DNA from: Melioribacter sp.
GTDB lineage: Bacteria; Bacteroidota; Ignavibacteria; Ignavibacteriales; Melioribacteraceae
Direction: 5' to 3'
NCBI GenBank assembly: GCA_020723965.1
Contig: DYHW01000001.1
Coordinates: 110,587 to 174,586, forward strand
Length of the DNA stretch: 64,000 nucleotides
Made by a program: the position numbers and the translations under genes. Shown one piece after another: positions 55,869-63,538 of the stretch. Below the pieces are notes generated by a model. That model saw nothing but the letters and a program-made list of their open reading frames with translations. It did not search any database and was not told the origin of the DNA. How positions within the stretch are numbered: position 1 is the stretch's first letter; the number at the start of each line of letters is the position of its first letter.

Positions 55869-56237
55869 ATTTCAGCCCGATTAAACATATTGGTAATATT
55901 GATCGGAATCATAATCGTGATTGGTATTATAGAGCTTGTAAGAAGAAGAAAATTAAATGAGGAATACTCCTTCTTATGGCTGATCATAGGAATAATTTTG
56001 TTGTTGATAACTTTTTTCCCGGAGCTGATTTATTTTATCTCGAGGTTTATAGGCACAGAGTTGCCGATAAATACTTTGTTTTTTACGAGCATCATTTTCT
56101 TATTGCTTCTTGGTTTATTTTTTTCCCTAAAGATTTCCATACTGTCTAATCGAGTAAAAAAGCTTAGTCAAAAAATCGCCCTATTGGAATTTGAACTAAA
56201 AAAAAATAACGAGCGGGGGAATAAAATTGAAGGGTAA
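55869..56237 (+). CDS. DUF2304 membrane protein with probable ATT start
   Basis: This is the second DUF2304 copy, with three hydrophobic segments and a C-terminal tail KLSQKIALLEFELKKNNERG. RKLNEEYSFLWLIIGI is the family hallmark. A near-ideal Shine-Dalgarno AGAGGAG (55855-55861) lies 7 bp before ATT at 55869, giving SARLNILVILIGIIIVIG after the start. The in-frame TTG at 55890 has no ribosome site. I therefore favour the rare ATT start, giving about 122 residues. Confidence 0.8.
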   Translation: MSARLNILVILIGIIIVIGIIELVRRRKLNEEYSFLWLIIGIILLLITFFPELIYFISRFIGTELPINTLFFTSIIFLLLLGLFFSLKISILSNRVKKLSQKIALLEFELKKNNERGNKIEG

Positions 56238-56400
56238 TACCGGCAATAGGTTTTTCTTTATTAAACTACATGTTGTTAATCTGTTGAGAAAAACCTTCAG
56301 TGAAAGATTTGTGCTGTTAGGGCAAACTATTTTAGCAGAGAATTGCCGATTAGATTTATTTATTCCCAGCCCCTCAATCAACTATTAAGCAGGAACAGCG

Positions 56401-57741
56401 ATGAAAGATTACAAAAATGAATTTTTGCAAAAAATAGTTTTGAAAACCGCCAAAGTTGGAGTAATTGGTTTAGGTTATGTAGGGCTTCCGCTTGCTTTAG
56501 AGTTTGCTTTGAAAGGATTTAAAACCATCGGCTTTGACATCGACCCTCAAAAAATCCCGCTCATCAATTCTGGCAAAAGTTATATCAAACACATCAGCAG
56601 CGCAAAAATCATTCAAGCTGTCCAAAGTAATAATTTCTTGGCTACTACAGATTTTTCTTTATTAACTGAAGTAGATGCGATAATTATCTGTGTTCCCACT
56701 CCATTGACCGAACATCGTGAACCAGATATGACTTATATTGTTGATACTGCGCGCACAATTCAGAAATATATAAGACAAGGTCATTTGATCACCTTAGAAT
56801 CTACAACTTATCCCGGCACCACAGAAGAAATTCTTCTGCCCATCTTTGAAGACCCGCAAAATGGAAATATCAAAATGAAAGTTGGAGAAGACTTCTTTTT
56901 AGCTTTCAGTCCTGAAAGAGAAGACCCGAATAACCCGGATTATACTACATCTACAATTCCTAAAGTTATTGGAGGAGTAACACAAAATTGCCTCGAGGTT
57001 GCCTGCGCTTTATATGATAAGATCATAATCAAAACCGTAAAAGTCTCTTCAGCCAAAACAGCCGAAGCAACAAAGCTTTTGGAAAACATATACCGGTCTG
57101 TAAACATTGCTCTTGTAAATGAATTGAAAATGATTTTTGATAGAATGGGAATTGATATTTGGGAAGTTATCGAAGCCGCCAAGACAAAACCTTTTGGTTT
57201 TAATGCTTTTTATCCCGGACCAGGATTGGGCGGGCATTGCATCCCAATTGACCCTTTTTATTTAAGCTGGAAAGCAAAAGAATTCGATATCAATGCGAAA
57301 TTTATTGAACTTGCAGGCGAGATAAATACATATCAACCCTATTATGTGGCAGAAAAACTTGGCGAGCTGTTGAACAAAAAAAACAGACCTGTTTCCGGAT
57401 CAAAAATTTTGATATTGGGGGCTTCTTATAAAAAGAATATCGATGATTTGAGAGAGTCTCCATCACTCAAATTGATAGAAATTCTATTGGAACGAGGCGC
57501 CATTGTCTCTTACCATGATCCATACATTCCTAAATTACCTAAAACAAGAAAGCACAACTTTAACTTGAGTTCAGTTCATCTGACAAAAGATAATTTGCAA
57601 AAGAATAACGTCTTATTAATCAGCACAGACCATGATTCGCTTGATTATAAATTTATTCTTGAACACTCTGATCTGATACTTGATACAAGAAATGTTTTTG
57701 GGCGGATGGGATTTGTATCATCAAAAATTCATAAAGCATAG
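56401..57741 (+). CDS. UDP-N-acetylglucosamine/-mannosamine 6-dehydrogenase (WbpA-like)
   Basis: A 446-residue nucleotide-sugar dehydrogenase that oxidises C6 of a UDP-HexNAc to a uronic acid. The NAD motif VGVIGLGYVGLPLALEFALK is at residue 18, AKTAEATKLLENIYRSVNIA near 218 supplies the catalytic lysine region, FYPGPGLGGHCIPIDPFYLS near 275 the active-site cysteine, and GASYKKNIDDLRESPSLKL the C-terminal domain. The PGxGxGGHCIPIDPFYL form is typical of the WbpA/WbpO/TviB group. It points to a uronic-acid HexNAc in the glycan. Confidence 0.95.
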   Translation: MKDYKNEFLQKIVLKTAKVGVIGLGYVGLPLALEFALKGFKTIGFDIDPQKIPLINSGKSYIKHISSAKIIQAVQSNNFLATTDFSLLTEVDAIIICVPTPLTEHREPDMTYIVDTARTIQKYIRQGHLITLESTTYPGTTEEILLPIFEDPQNGNIKMKVGEDFFLAFSPEREDPNNPDYTTSTIPKVIGGVTQNCLEVACALYDKIIIKTVKVSSAKTAEATKLLENIYRSVNIALVNELKMIFDRMGIDIWEVIEAAKTKPFGFNAFYPGPGLGGHCIPIDPFYLSWKAKEFDINAKFIELAGEINTYQPYYVAEKLGELLNKKNRPVSGSKILILGASYKKNIDDLRESPSLKLIEILLERGAIVSYHDPYIPKLPKTRKHNFNLSSVHLTKDNLQKNNVLLISTDHDSLDYKFILEHSDLILDTRNVFGRMGFVSSKIHKA

Positions 57742-57912
57742 CGGGGCAATGGAAGATGGTTGATGGGAGATGGATGATGGTTGATGTGGAGATAAATAAA
57801 AAAATATTTGAAAATATTTTGCTCTATCCGAAGGAGCGTACTTAAAAAAATCCCGAGTGGGACCCCTATGGAACAAAAAATATTGTTTGCAATACTATAA
57901 AAGAAGAAGACT

Positions 57913-58881
57913 ATGATAGAGCTCGATAAAAAAATATATATAGCCGGACATACCGGCATGGTTGGTTCTGCAATTTTAAGAAAATTTAAATGGCTCGGTT
58001 ATAATAATTTTGTTACTCGCTCGAGATCAGAATTAGACCTGGTTAATCAAAATGATACTGACAATTTTTTCAAAATAGAAAAACCGGAAATAGTTATTGT
58101 GGCAGCCGCTAAAGTTGGCGGCATATTGGCTAATAATACCTACCGCGCGGAATTTATTTATGATAATCTTATGATCGAAGCGAACATTATCAATGCCGCA
58201 TATAAAAATGGTGCAGAGAAGCTAATTTTTCTTGGCAGCTCTTGCATTTATCCCAAACTAGCGCCGCAACCCCTTAAGGAAGAATATCTGTTGACGAATA
58301 CTCTTGAACATACGAATGAACCGTATGCCATTGCTAAAATTGCCGGCATTAAACTTTGTGAAAGCTATTTTCATCAGTACGGATCAAATTTTTACTCTGT
58401 GATGCCTACTAACCTGTATGGGCCCAACGACAACTTTGATCTAGCTGCCTCTCACGTATTGCCAGCTTTGATTAGAAAATTCCACGAGGCAAAAAATAAA
58501 ACTGTTGAAGGTAAAAACCGTGTTGAAATTTGGGGAAGCGGTAAACCGATGAGAGAATTTTTATTTGTTGACGATTTGGCTGACGCAATCTTTTTTTTAA
58601 TGAACAAGATTAACGCTAAAGACATGTATGAAAGCGGCATAACGCATTTGAATATCGGCTGCGGTGAAGATATTTCCATTTCTGATTTGGCAGATAAAAT
58701 AAAAAAAATTGTCGGTTACGAAGAAGAGGTCGTTTATGATCATACCAAGCCCGATGGCGCGCCAAAAAAACTTTTAGACGTTACTAGAATACATCAATTA
58801 GGATGGAAACATACAACTAATTTGGATGATGGAATTAAAAAAACATATGAATGGTTCCTTGAGCAGGAAAGAAAAAAATAA
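57913..58881 (+). CDS. fcl: GDP-L-fucose synthase
   Basis: A 322-residue short-chain dehydrogenase that converts GDP-4-keto-6-deoxymannose to GDP-L-fucose. It has [18 protein letters not shown] at residue 8, [20 protein letters not shown] near 68, [17 protein letters not shown] with the catalytic serine near 106, and [15 protein letters not shown] (YxxxK) near 136. It completes the gmd pathway encoded just downstream. Confidence 0.96.
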   Translation: MIELDKKIYIAGHTGMVGSAILRKFKWLGYNNFVTRSRSELDLVNQNDTDNFFKIEKPEIVIVAAAKVGGILANNTYRAEFIYDNLMIEANIINAAYKNGAEKLIFLGSSCIYPKLAPQPLKEEYLLTNTLEHTNEPYAIAKIAGIKLCESYFHQYGSNFYSVMPTNLYGPNDNFDLAASHVLPALIRKFHEAKNKTVEGKNRVEIWGSGKPMREFLFVDDLADAIFFLMNKINAKDMYESGITHLNIGCGEDISISDLADKIKKIVGYEEEVVYDHTKPDGAPKKLLDVTRIHQLGWKHTTNLDDGIKKTYEWFLEQERKK

Positions 58882-58925
58882 AATGTACAAAGGCAAAGAG
58901 AGATGTAAAAAAATAAAGGTCTTGA

Positions 58926-59195
58926 ATGGAAAACGAACTGAACCAGAGGTTGTTTAATTTTGCCGTTAATGAAATAAAATAATATTGTAGGTCATTAAAA
59001 AAATCGAAAGAAAATGATCTGATAACATATCAGTTAATTAAATCTTCCGCTTCGGCGCCGGCAAATTACGAAGAGTTACAAGCGGCATCTTCAAGAGTAG
59101 ATTTTAGAAATAAAGTAAATACTTTATTATCAGAGTCAACTGAATTAAGGAAAATTTTGGGATCAATTTGTACGAAGGACTCTAAAAATATTTAA
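58926..59195 (+). pseudogene. Four-helix-bundle (S23-type) protein remnant
   Basis: One frame from ATG 58926 to TAA 59195 encodes LNQRLFNFAVNEIK, a stop at 58980-58982, then YCRSLKKSKENDLITYQLIK, ASAPANYEELQAASSRVDFR and LRKILGSICTKDSKNI. This follows the order of the 'four helix bundle'/S23 family (QLxKSAxSxxANYxEAxxA). The central part after RNKVN is missing and an internal stop is present, so it is not functional. It fills the 347-bp gap between fcl and gmd. Confidence 0.82.
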
Positions 59196-59228
59196 ATCAC
59201 TTTTTACTTTTAACTTTTTAGTTGAGAT

Positions 59229-60317
59229 ATGAAAAAAGCATTGATAACCGGAATCACCGGGCAAGACGGAAGTTATCTTGCAGAATTACTTTTAGAAAAG
59301 GGGTATGAAGTTCACGGTATAATTCGCAGAAGCAGTTCATTTAATACTGCCAGAATAGAGCATCTTTATAACGACCCTCAAATTCTTAACAGAAAATTAT
59401 TTTTGCATTACGGGGATGTTGTTGATACTAGCAGCTTAAACAGATTGCTTGAAAAAATAGAGCCGGATGAAATTTATAATCTTGCCGCTCAAAGCCATGT
59501 TAAGGTATCTTTTGAAATTCCCGATTACACCGGGCAGGTTGACGCACTTGGAACGTTAAGATTTTTAGACGCTATAAGAGAAGTTGGATTAGGCAGACAA
59601 ACAAAATTTTATCAAGCGTCAACATCAGAACTTTTCGGTAAAGCGCAGGAAGTTCCTCAAAACGAAAAAACTCCTTTTTATCCCCGCTCCCCTTACGGCG
59701 TTGCTAAACTTTACGCTTATTGGATAATAGTCAATTACCGCGAAGCGTATAATATGTTTGCATGTAACGGAATTTTATTCAATCATGAATCGCCCCGAAG
59801 AGGAGAAACTTTTGTTACAAGAAAAATTACTAAAGCCGCAGCCAGAATTATAACGGGCAGACAAAAAAATCTGATCTTGGGAAACTTGGATGCTAAACGT
59901 GATTGGGGTTATGCGCCTGAGTTTTGTGAAGCAATGTGGAAAATTCTGCAGTTAGAAACCGCAGAAGATTTTGTTATCGCCACCGGTGAAACTCACTCCG
60001 TGCGTCAGTTTTGTGAAGCAGCATTTAAGGATCTAGGCATTGAATTAGAGTGGACGGGAAAGGGAGAAAATGAAAAAGGAATTATAAGATCATTTTACCA
60101 GACTGAATTGCTGAATGAATTTAAAATGCAGCATCTAAATCTGAAAATTGGCGATGAAATTATTTTAGTTTCGCCGGGGTATTACCGCCCGACCGATGTT
60201 GAATTGTTAATAGGAGATGCAAGGAAAGCTAAAGAAAAATTTGGCTGGCAACCAAAAACAAAATTTGCAGATTTAGTAAGACTTATGGCTATAGCCGATC
60301 TGGCTTCGGAAGTATAA
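59229..60317 (+). CDS. gmd: GDP-mannose 4,6-dehydratase
   Basis: A 362-residue enzyme for the first step of GDP-fucose (or GDP-rhamnose/perosamine) synthesis. It has [20 protein letters not shown] at residue 3, [20 protein letters not shown] near 84, [20 protein letters not shown] near 130, [19 protein letters not shown] (YxxxK) near 157 and [17 protein letters not shown] near 190, all strongly conserved in Gmd. With fcl upstream it implies L-fucose in the product. Confidence 0.98.
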   Translation: MKKALITGITGQDGSYLAELLLEKGYEVHGIIRRSSSFNTARIEHLYNDPQILNRKLFLHYGDVVDTSSLNRLLEKIEPDEIYNLAAQSHVKVSFEIPDYTGQVDALGTLRFLDAIREVGLGRQTKFYQASTSELFGKAQEVPQNEKTPFYPRSPYGVAKLYAYWIIVNYREAYNMFACNGILFNHESPRRGETFVTRKITKAAARIITGRQKNLILGNLDAKRDWGYAPEFCEAMWKILQLETAEDFVIATGETHSVRQFCEAAFKDLGIELEWTGKGENEKGIIRSFYQTELLNEFKMQHLNLKIGDEIILVSPGYYRPTDVELLIGDARKAKEKFGWQPKTKFADLVRLMAIADLASEV

Positions 60318-60437
60318 CTGCTTCTATAACTCGCCTTATGCAAAATCCAAAACGAGCATTGTCATGAGACGCCTCTTAAATAGTATCAGCTTAATTATAC
60401 TCTACAAACATTAGTTCCGGTGAAGACTAAAATTGAA

Positions 60438-60461
60438 ATTCAGTTCCGATAGGAACGGAAT
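60438..60461. terminator. Hairpin between convergent gmd and SPOR genes
   Basis: ATTC-A-GTTCC-GATA-GGAAC-G-GAAT forms a 9-bp stem with one internal mismatch and a GATA loop, in the gap between two convergent genes. It may serve as a bidirectional terminator, though no T-tract follows on either strand. It could equally be an interspersed palindrome. The same gap carries a solo ACTCGCCTTATGCAA at 60329, like the left end of the 34821 element. Confidence 0.45.
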
Positions 60462-60472
60462 GTTTATCGAGG

Positions 60473-61171
60473 TTACTTGTTTATCGGCACCACTCTTCCT
60501 TTGATAGTAAATTTTTTTTCAAGGAAAGATAAAACAGGTATTGTTTCTTCTTCATTAACAAATCTGCCTACATTCACTACGTTTAAAATGCTTCCGCCGA
60601 CTTCCTTCGTTGTGATCTCTGTGAAATAATTTTCTTTCTTCAATTGCTCGCTCAACTTTGTAGCGTTTTCAACATTTAAAAATGCGCCGGCTTGTATTGT
60701 GAAATTGAATATTTTTGTATCCGCCGGTAGTTCGGATTTCAACGGCTCTTCTTTTTGTTTTTGTGAAACGACTTCATCATCAGGAAGCGTTCTATCGGCA
60801 GTTTTAAGGTATGGAGATTCCGGAAAATCTTTTTTCAATCTGTTTAAATATGTCTCCGCTTTCTTATAATAACCAAGCGAATAGTAATATGAGAAGATAC
60901 GATAAATAGCCGCATCTGCATATTTGCTCTTCGGATATTTTTCAAGAACAGTAGAATATTTTTTTAGAGCTTCATCTCCATCCTTCGTTAAGACCGCATC
61001 AAGAAAAATTACAGAAGGATCACCGGTGTTCTTGGATTTGAGCTCCTGTAAAATCTTTGTAGCATTCTGAATATTGCCGCTTTCGATCTGCCTAAGTGCC
61101 GGAGCGATATCAATTTCTTGAGAGAGAATTTGAGTAGTAAAGAGAAGGATTGTAAAGAGAAATTTTTTCAT
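60473..61171 (-). CDS. SPOR domain and tetratricopeptide-like exported protein
   Basis: A 232-residue protein. A signal peptide (1-17, ending ILSQ) leads into TPR-like helices (residues ~20-135, with AIYRIFSYYYSLGYYKKAET and RLKKDFPESPYLKTA). A C-terminal SPOR domain follows from FNFTIQAGAFLNVENATKLS near 150 to VNVGRFVNEEETIPVLSFLE. SPOR domains bind denuded peptidoglycan, often at division sites. Its start codon lies 4 bp from the repeat at 61175, so its upstream control region is within repeat-derived sequence. Confidence 0.87.
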   Translation of the reverse strand: MKKFLFTILLFTTQILSQEIDIAPALRQIESGNIQNATKILQELKSKNTGDPSVIFLDAVLTKDGDEALKKYSTVLEKYPKSKYADAAIYRIFSYYYSLGYYKKAETYLNRLKKDFPESPYLKTADRTLPDDEVVSQKQKEEPLKSELPADTKIFNFTIQAGAFLNVENATKLSEQLKKENYFTEITTKEVGGSILNVVNVGRFVNEEETIPVLSFLEKKFTIKGRVVPINK

Positions 61172-61312
61172 AATAATAGCACACAGATGACGCAGATCAA
61201 ACTAATTTCCGCAGATTAGAATTAGAAAATATTTTACGGCGTATTTCCGGTTTTTTACCAAAATTCAAAAGCAAACCAACTTCAATTTCGGTTGCTTTTA
61301 AATAGTTAATAA

Positions 61313-61507
61313 CTGAAGTTACGCAAAATTCATATTTGGATATTTTTAATAGCCACGACCTTTAGGTCGTGGAATAGTATTTCACCAACAAATTGGCTTT
61401 AGCCACAATTTTAGGACAATTTTGGCTAAAGCCCGGATTATCGAGGTTCATTTTTATCCCCGACATAAATGTCGGGGATACTTAAACCAAAGCTTGCGTA
61501 ACTTCAG
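61313..61507. mobile_element. 195-bp MITE-like element with 7-bp target duplication
   Basis: CTGAAGTTACGCAA and TTGCGTAACTTCAG are perfect 14-bp terminal inverted repeats. TTAATAA flanks the element on both sides (61306-61312 and 61508-61514). It has no coding capacity. Inside are three hairpins: a 9-2-9 palindrome CCACGACCT/AGGTCGTGG (61353-61372), GGCTTTAGCCA (61395) with TGGCTAAAGCC (61423), and a 12-2-12 palindrome centred on CCCCGACAT/ATGTCGGGG (61455-61480). It interrupts the GxxExxY gene, which supplies an independent proof of its boundaries. No transposase is in the window. Confidence 0.92.
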
Positions 61508-61709
61508 TTAATAAGTTGTAATTCATGTTCTTCAATTAAACATTCAGCCGCTTTCAATTCTAATATAACTTTATTTTCTACTATCAAATCGGCAAAATAC
61601 TCACCAACCTTAATTTCTCTATAAAATACGTTAATCGGTTTTTGTTTTTCGACTTTCAAGTTCATTAATTCCAATTCATATTTCAATGAGTTCTCATAAA
61701 CCTTTTCAA

Positions 61710-61725
61710 TCCCGACTTGTCGGGA
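61710..61725. repeat. 16-nt palindrome TCCCGACTTGTCGGGA in the GxxExxY gene
   Basis: A 7-2-7 palindrome. Deleting exactly these 16 bp restores the reading frame and the family motif of the interrupted gene. It has the same architecture and TCCCGA/TCGGGA ends as the one at 150-165. Confidence 0.9.
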
Positions 61726-61836
61726 CAAAACCCAACAAATTATATACTTTATAAAAAGCCTCGATAATTTTAGAAGTTAATTCTTTATGTAAATATTCTT
61801 CCATTTCTTTATCTGAGATAATCTGCTTGATCTGTG

Positions 61837-63186
61837 TTATCTGTGTGCTATTTGTTTTTCTTCCTTCAGAACAACATTCTCCAAAAATTCACCAAACAGA
61901 GTTCCGGAAGTTGCACGGTTGATTTTCACTTTTACGTAATCTCCAATATCAACTTTCTCGTTCCGTGGAAAGACAACAATTTTATTTGTATCGGTTCTTC
62001 CGGCAAAAAAATCATCCGATTTTTTACTGCTGCCCTCTACAAGGATAATTTCTTCGGCGCCGATTTGCGATTGATTTATCTCGAAAGAAATTCTATGCTG
62101 CAAGTCAATTATATCCTGAAGCCGTTTCGATTTTACTTCCTCCGGCACATCATCATTCATATCGAATGCTTTTGTTCCTTCGCGCGGAGAATACTTAAAC
62201 ATGTACGCGCCATCGTAGCGTACTTTTTTCATAACATCAAGCGTCATCAAATGATCTTCATTTGTTTCTGTGGGAAAACCGGAAATAATATCGGTAGAAA
62301 AACTAACACCCGGAATTATTGTCCTTGCACGCTCCATTAAATTAAGGTAATGCTCGATTGTGTATGTTCTGTTCATCAAATCAAGAATTCTGTTGGAGCC
62401 GGATTGAACAGGCAGATGAATGTAATTGCAAATGTTTGGATGTTCAGCAATTGTATAGAGAAGTTTATCGGATAAGTCCTGCGGATGAGATGTTGTAAAC
62501 CTAACACGCATTGAACGATCAACAACAGCTGCAGCGGCAAGCAGATCGGCAAAATCATTTTCATTATCGCTGTATGAATTTACATTTTGACCGAGAAGAG
62601 TTACTTCTTTAAATCCTCTTTCGGAAAGTTGTTTTATCTCATTTATAATTGAATCGAGCGCACGACTTCTTTCCCGTCCGCGCGTAAAAGGAACAACGCA
62701 GAAAGTGCAGAACTTATCGCAGCCGCGCATAACTGAAATCCATGCGTTCAATCCATCTTCTCGGTATGGAATGATGTCGTCGTAAGTTTCTGTTCGAGAA
62801 AGTTTAACTCCGATCCCTTTTTCGCCGGCAAATGCATAATCAATAAATTCCGGCAAACGCCGGTATTCATCCGGACCAACAACCAAATCAACAATCTGTT
62901 TTTCTTCGATAAGATTTTTGCGTAACCGCTCTGCCATACATCCTAAAATACCAATTACGGTTCCCGATCTTCTTCTTTTAATACCGCGCAGATGTTCAAG
63001 CCGCGCATAAATTTTCTGCTCGGCATTGTCACGAATGCTGCATGTGTTAAGAAGGATTACATTTGCATCGCCGATTTCTTTTGCCAGTTCGTAATCTTGA
63101 TTTTTTAAAATGCCCATTACCAATTCAGTATCGGCAAAGTTCATTTGGCAGCCGTATGTTTCGATATATATTTTGTTTTTACTCAT
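61837..63186 (-). CDS. miaB: tRNA-2-methylthio-N6-dimethylallyladenosine synthase
   Basis: A radical-SAM methylthiotransferase acting on A37 of tRNAs that read codons starting with U. IYIETYGCQMNFADTELVMG at residue 5, NTCSIRDNAEQKIY near 48 and ILGCMAERL near 84 carry the N-terminal cluster cysteines. MRGCDKFCTFCVVPFTRGRE near 155 is the radical SAM site, and a TRAM domain ends the protein. Length (449) is normal. The final residues IAHR and the stop are encoded by the interspersed repeat ending at 61852. Confidence 0.97.
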   Translation of the reverse strand: MSKNKIYIETYGCQMNFADTELVMGILKNQDYELAKEIGDANVILLNTCSIRDNAEQKIYARLEHLRGIKRRRSGTVIGILGCMAERLRKNLIEEKQIVDLVVGPDEYRRLPEFIDYAFAGEKGIGVKLSRTETYDDIIPYREDGLNAWISVMRGCDKFCTFCVVPFTRGRERSRALDSIINEIKQLSERGFKEVTLLGQNVNSYSDNENDFADLLAAAAVVDRSMRVRFTTSHPQDLSDKLLYTIAEHPNICNYIHLPVQSGSNRILDLMNRTYTIEHYLNLMERARTIIPGVSFSTDIISGFPTETNEDHLMTLDVMKKVRYDGAYMFKYSPREGTKAFDMNDDVPEEVKSKRLQDIIDLQHRISFEINQSQIGAEEIILVEGSSKKSDDFFAGRTDTNKIVVFPRNEKVDIGDYVKVKINRATSGTLFGEFLENVVLKEEKQIAHR

Positions 63187-63538
63187 TTTCTATCTCAATC
63201 TAAAAAGCAGTTAGCTTTTAGCAGTTAGCTGTTAGTCATTTTTTTTATTCTTTCCATCTTTCCTTTCTTTCTTCTTTCCATTTTTCCTTCATTCCTTCCT
63301 TCTTAAAAATCTAAAAAACTGAAAAAGAAAAATTTATTACTAAAACGGGGATGAAAAATTATGAAGAAAGGCGTTGATTAACAAATCAGTTGTTAGCTTT
63401 CAGCAGACAGCAAATAGATTAGTTCTTCCTTCCTTCTTTCCTTCATTCCTTCCTTTCTTCTTTCCATCTTTCCTTCCTTCCGCTACATCTGTGTGCTATT
63501 ATTTTCTTATTTTTCACAAGAATATTTGTCAAAGGAAA
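63187..63538. other. Intergenic region with pyrimidine tracts and solo repeat
   Basis: Two near-pure C/T tracts made of TTCC/TTTC steps occupy about 63236-63306 and 63423-63482. GCAGTTAGCTTTTAGCAGTTAGCTGTTAG lies at ~63207-63236 (given here only as an approximate imperfect direct repeat). ATCTGTGTGCTATT at 63487-63500 is a lone copy of the end repeat at 61175/61839. The rpiA promoter must lie here, but no clear boxes are visible; AAAGGA just before 63539 is the ribosome site. Confidence 0.7.

Larger units (their letters stand above)
61197..61804 (-). pseudogene. GxxExxY protein gene broken by two insertions
   Basis: Reading from ATG 61804: KIIEAFYKVYNLLGF, then a 16-bp palindrome (61710-61725) shifts the frame. 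Removing it gives GFVEKVY, exactly the GxxExxY motif, and continues through QKPINVFYREIKVGEYFADL, VILELKAAECLIEEHELQL. A 195-bp element (61313-61507) then intervenes. Removing it with one 7-bp target copy joins to NYLKATEIEVGLLLNFGKKP and EIRRKIF before TGA at 61197. The reconstructed gene is 390 bp, 129 residues, normal for the family. The D...ExK pattern resembles PD-(D/E)XK nucleases; function unknown. Confidence 0.92.
61175..61852. mobile_element. Candidate GxxExxY cassette bounded by inverted repeats
   Basis: AATAGCACACAGAT at 61175-61188 reappears inverted at 61839-61852. The match extends to 26 bp with two mismatches on the left (61175-61200) against the right end (about 61827-61852). 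The pair encloses the disrupted GxxExxY gene and nothing else. The right end overlaps the miaB stop codon. A third copy of the 14-bp core, unpaired, is at 63487-63500 before rpiA. Whether this is a mobile unit or just repeats flanking a gene is open. Confidence 0.55.

Noticed and set aside
57749..57787. GATGG-rich stretch after the dehydrogenase gene
   Set aside because: It is an imperfect low-complexity run (GATGGTTGATGGGAGATGG) too short to call a repeat element; nothing else is evident in 57742-57912.
61504..61728. A 74-residue stand-alone minus-strand gene
   Set aside because: Its apparent TTG start and first codons lie in the inserted palindrome and its stop in the MITE-like element; it is the middle of the broken GxxExxY gene.
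61834..62340. Plus-strand 168-residue frame
   Set aside because: It is antisense to miaB, has no recognisable domain, and is rich in cysteine, histidine and phenylalanine as expected of a shadow frame.
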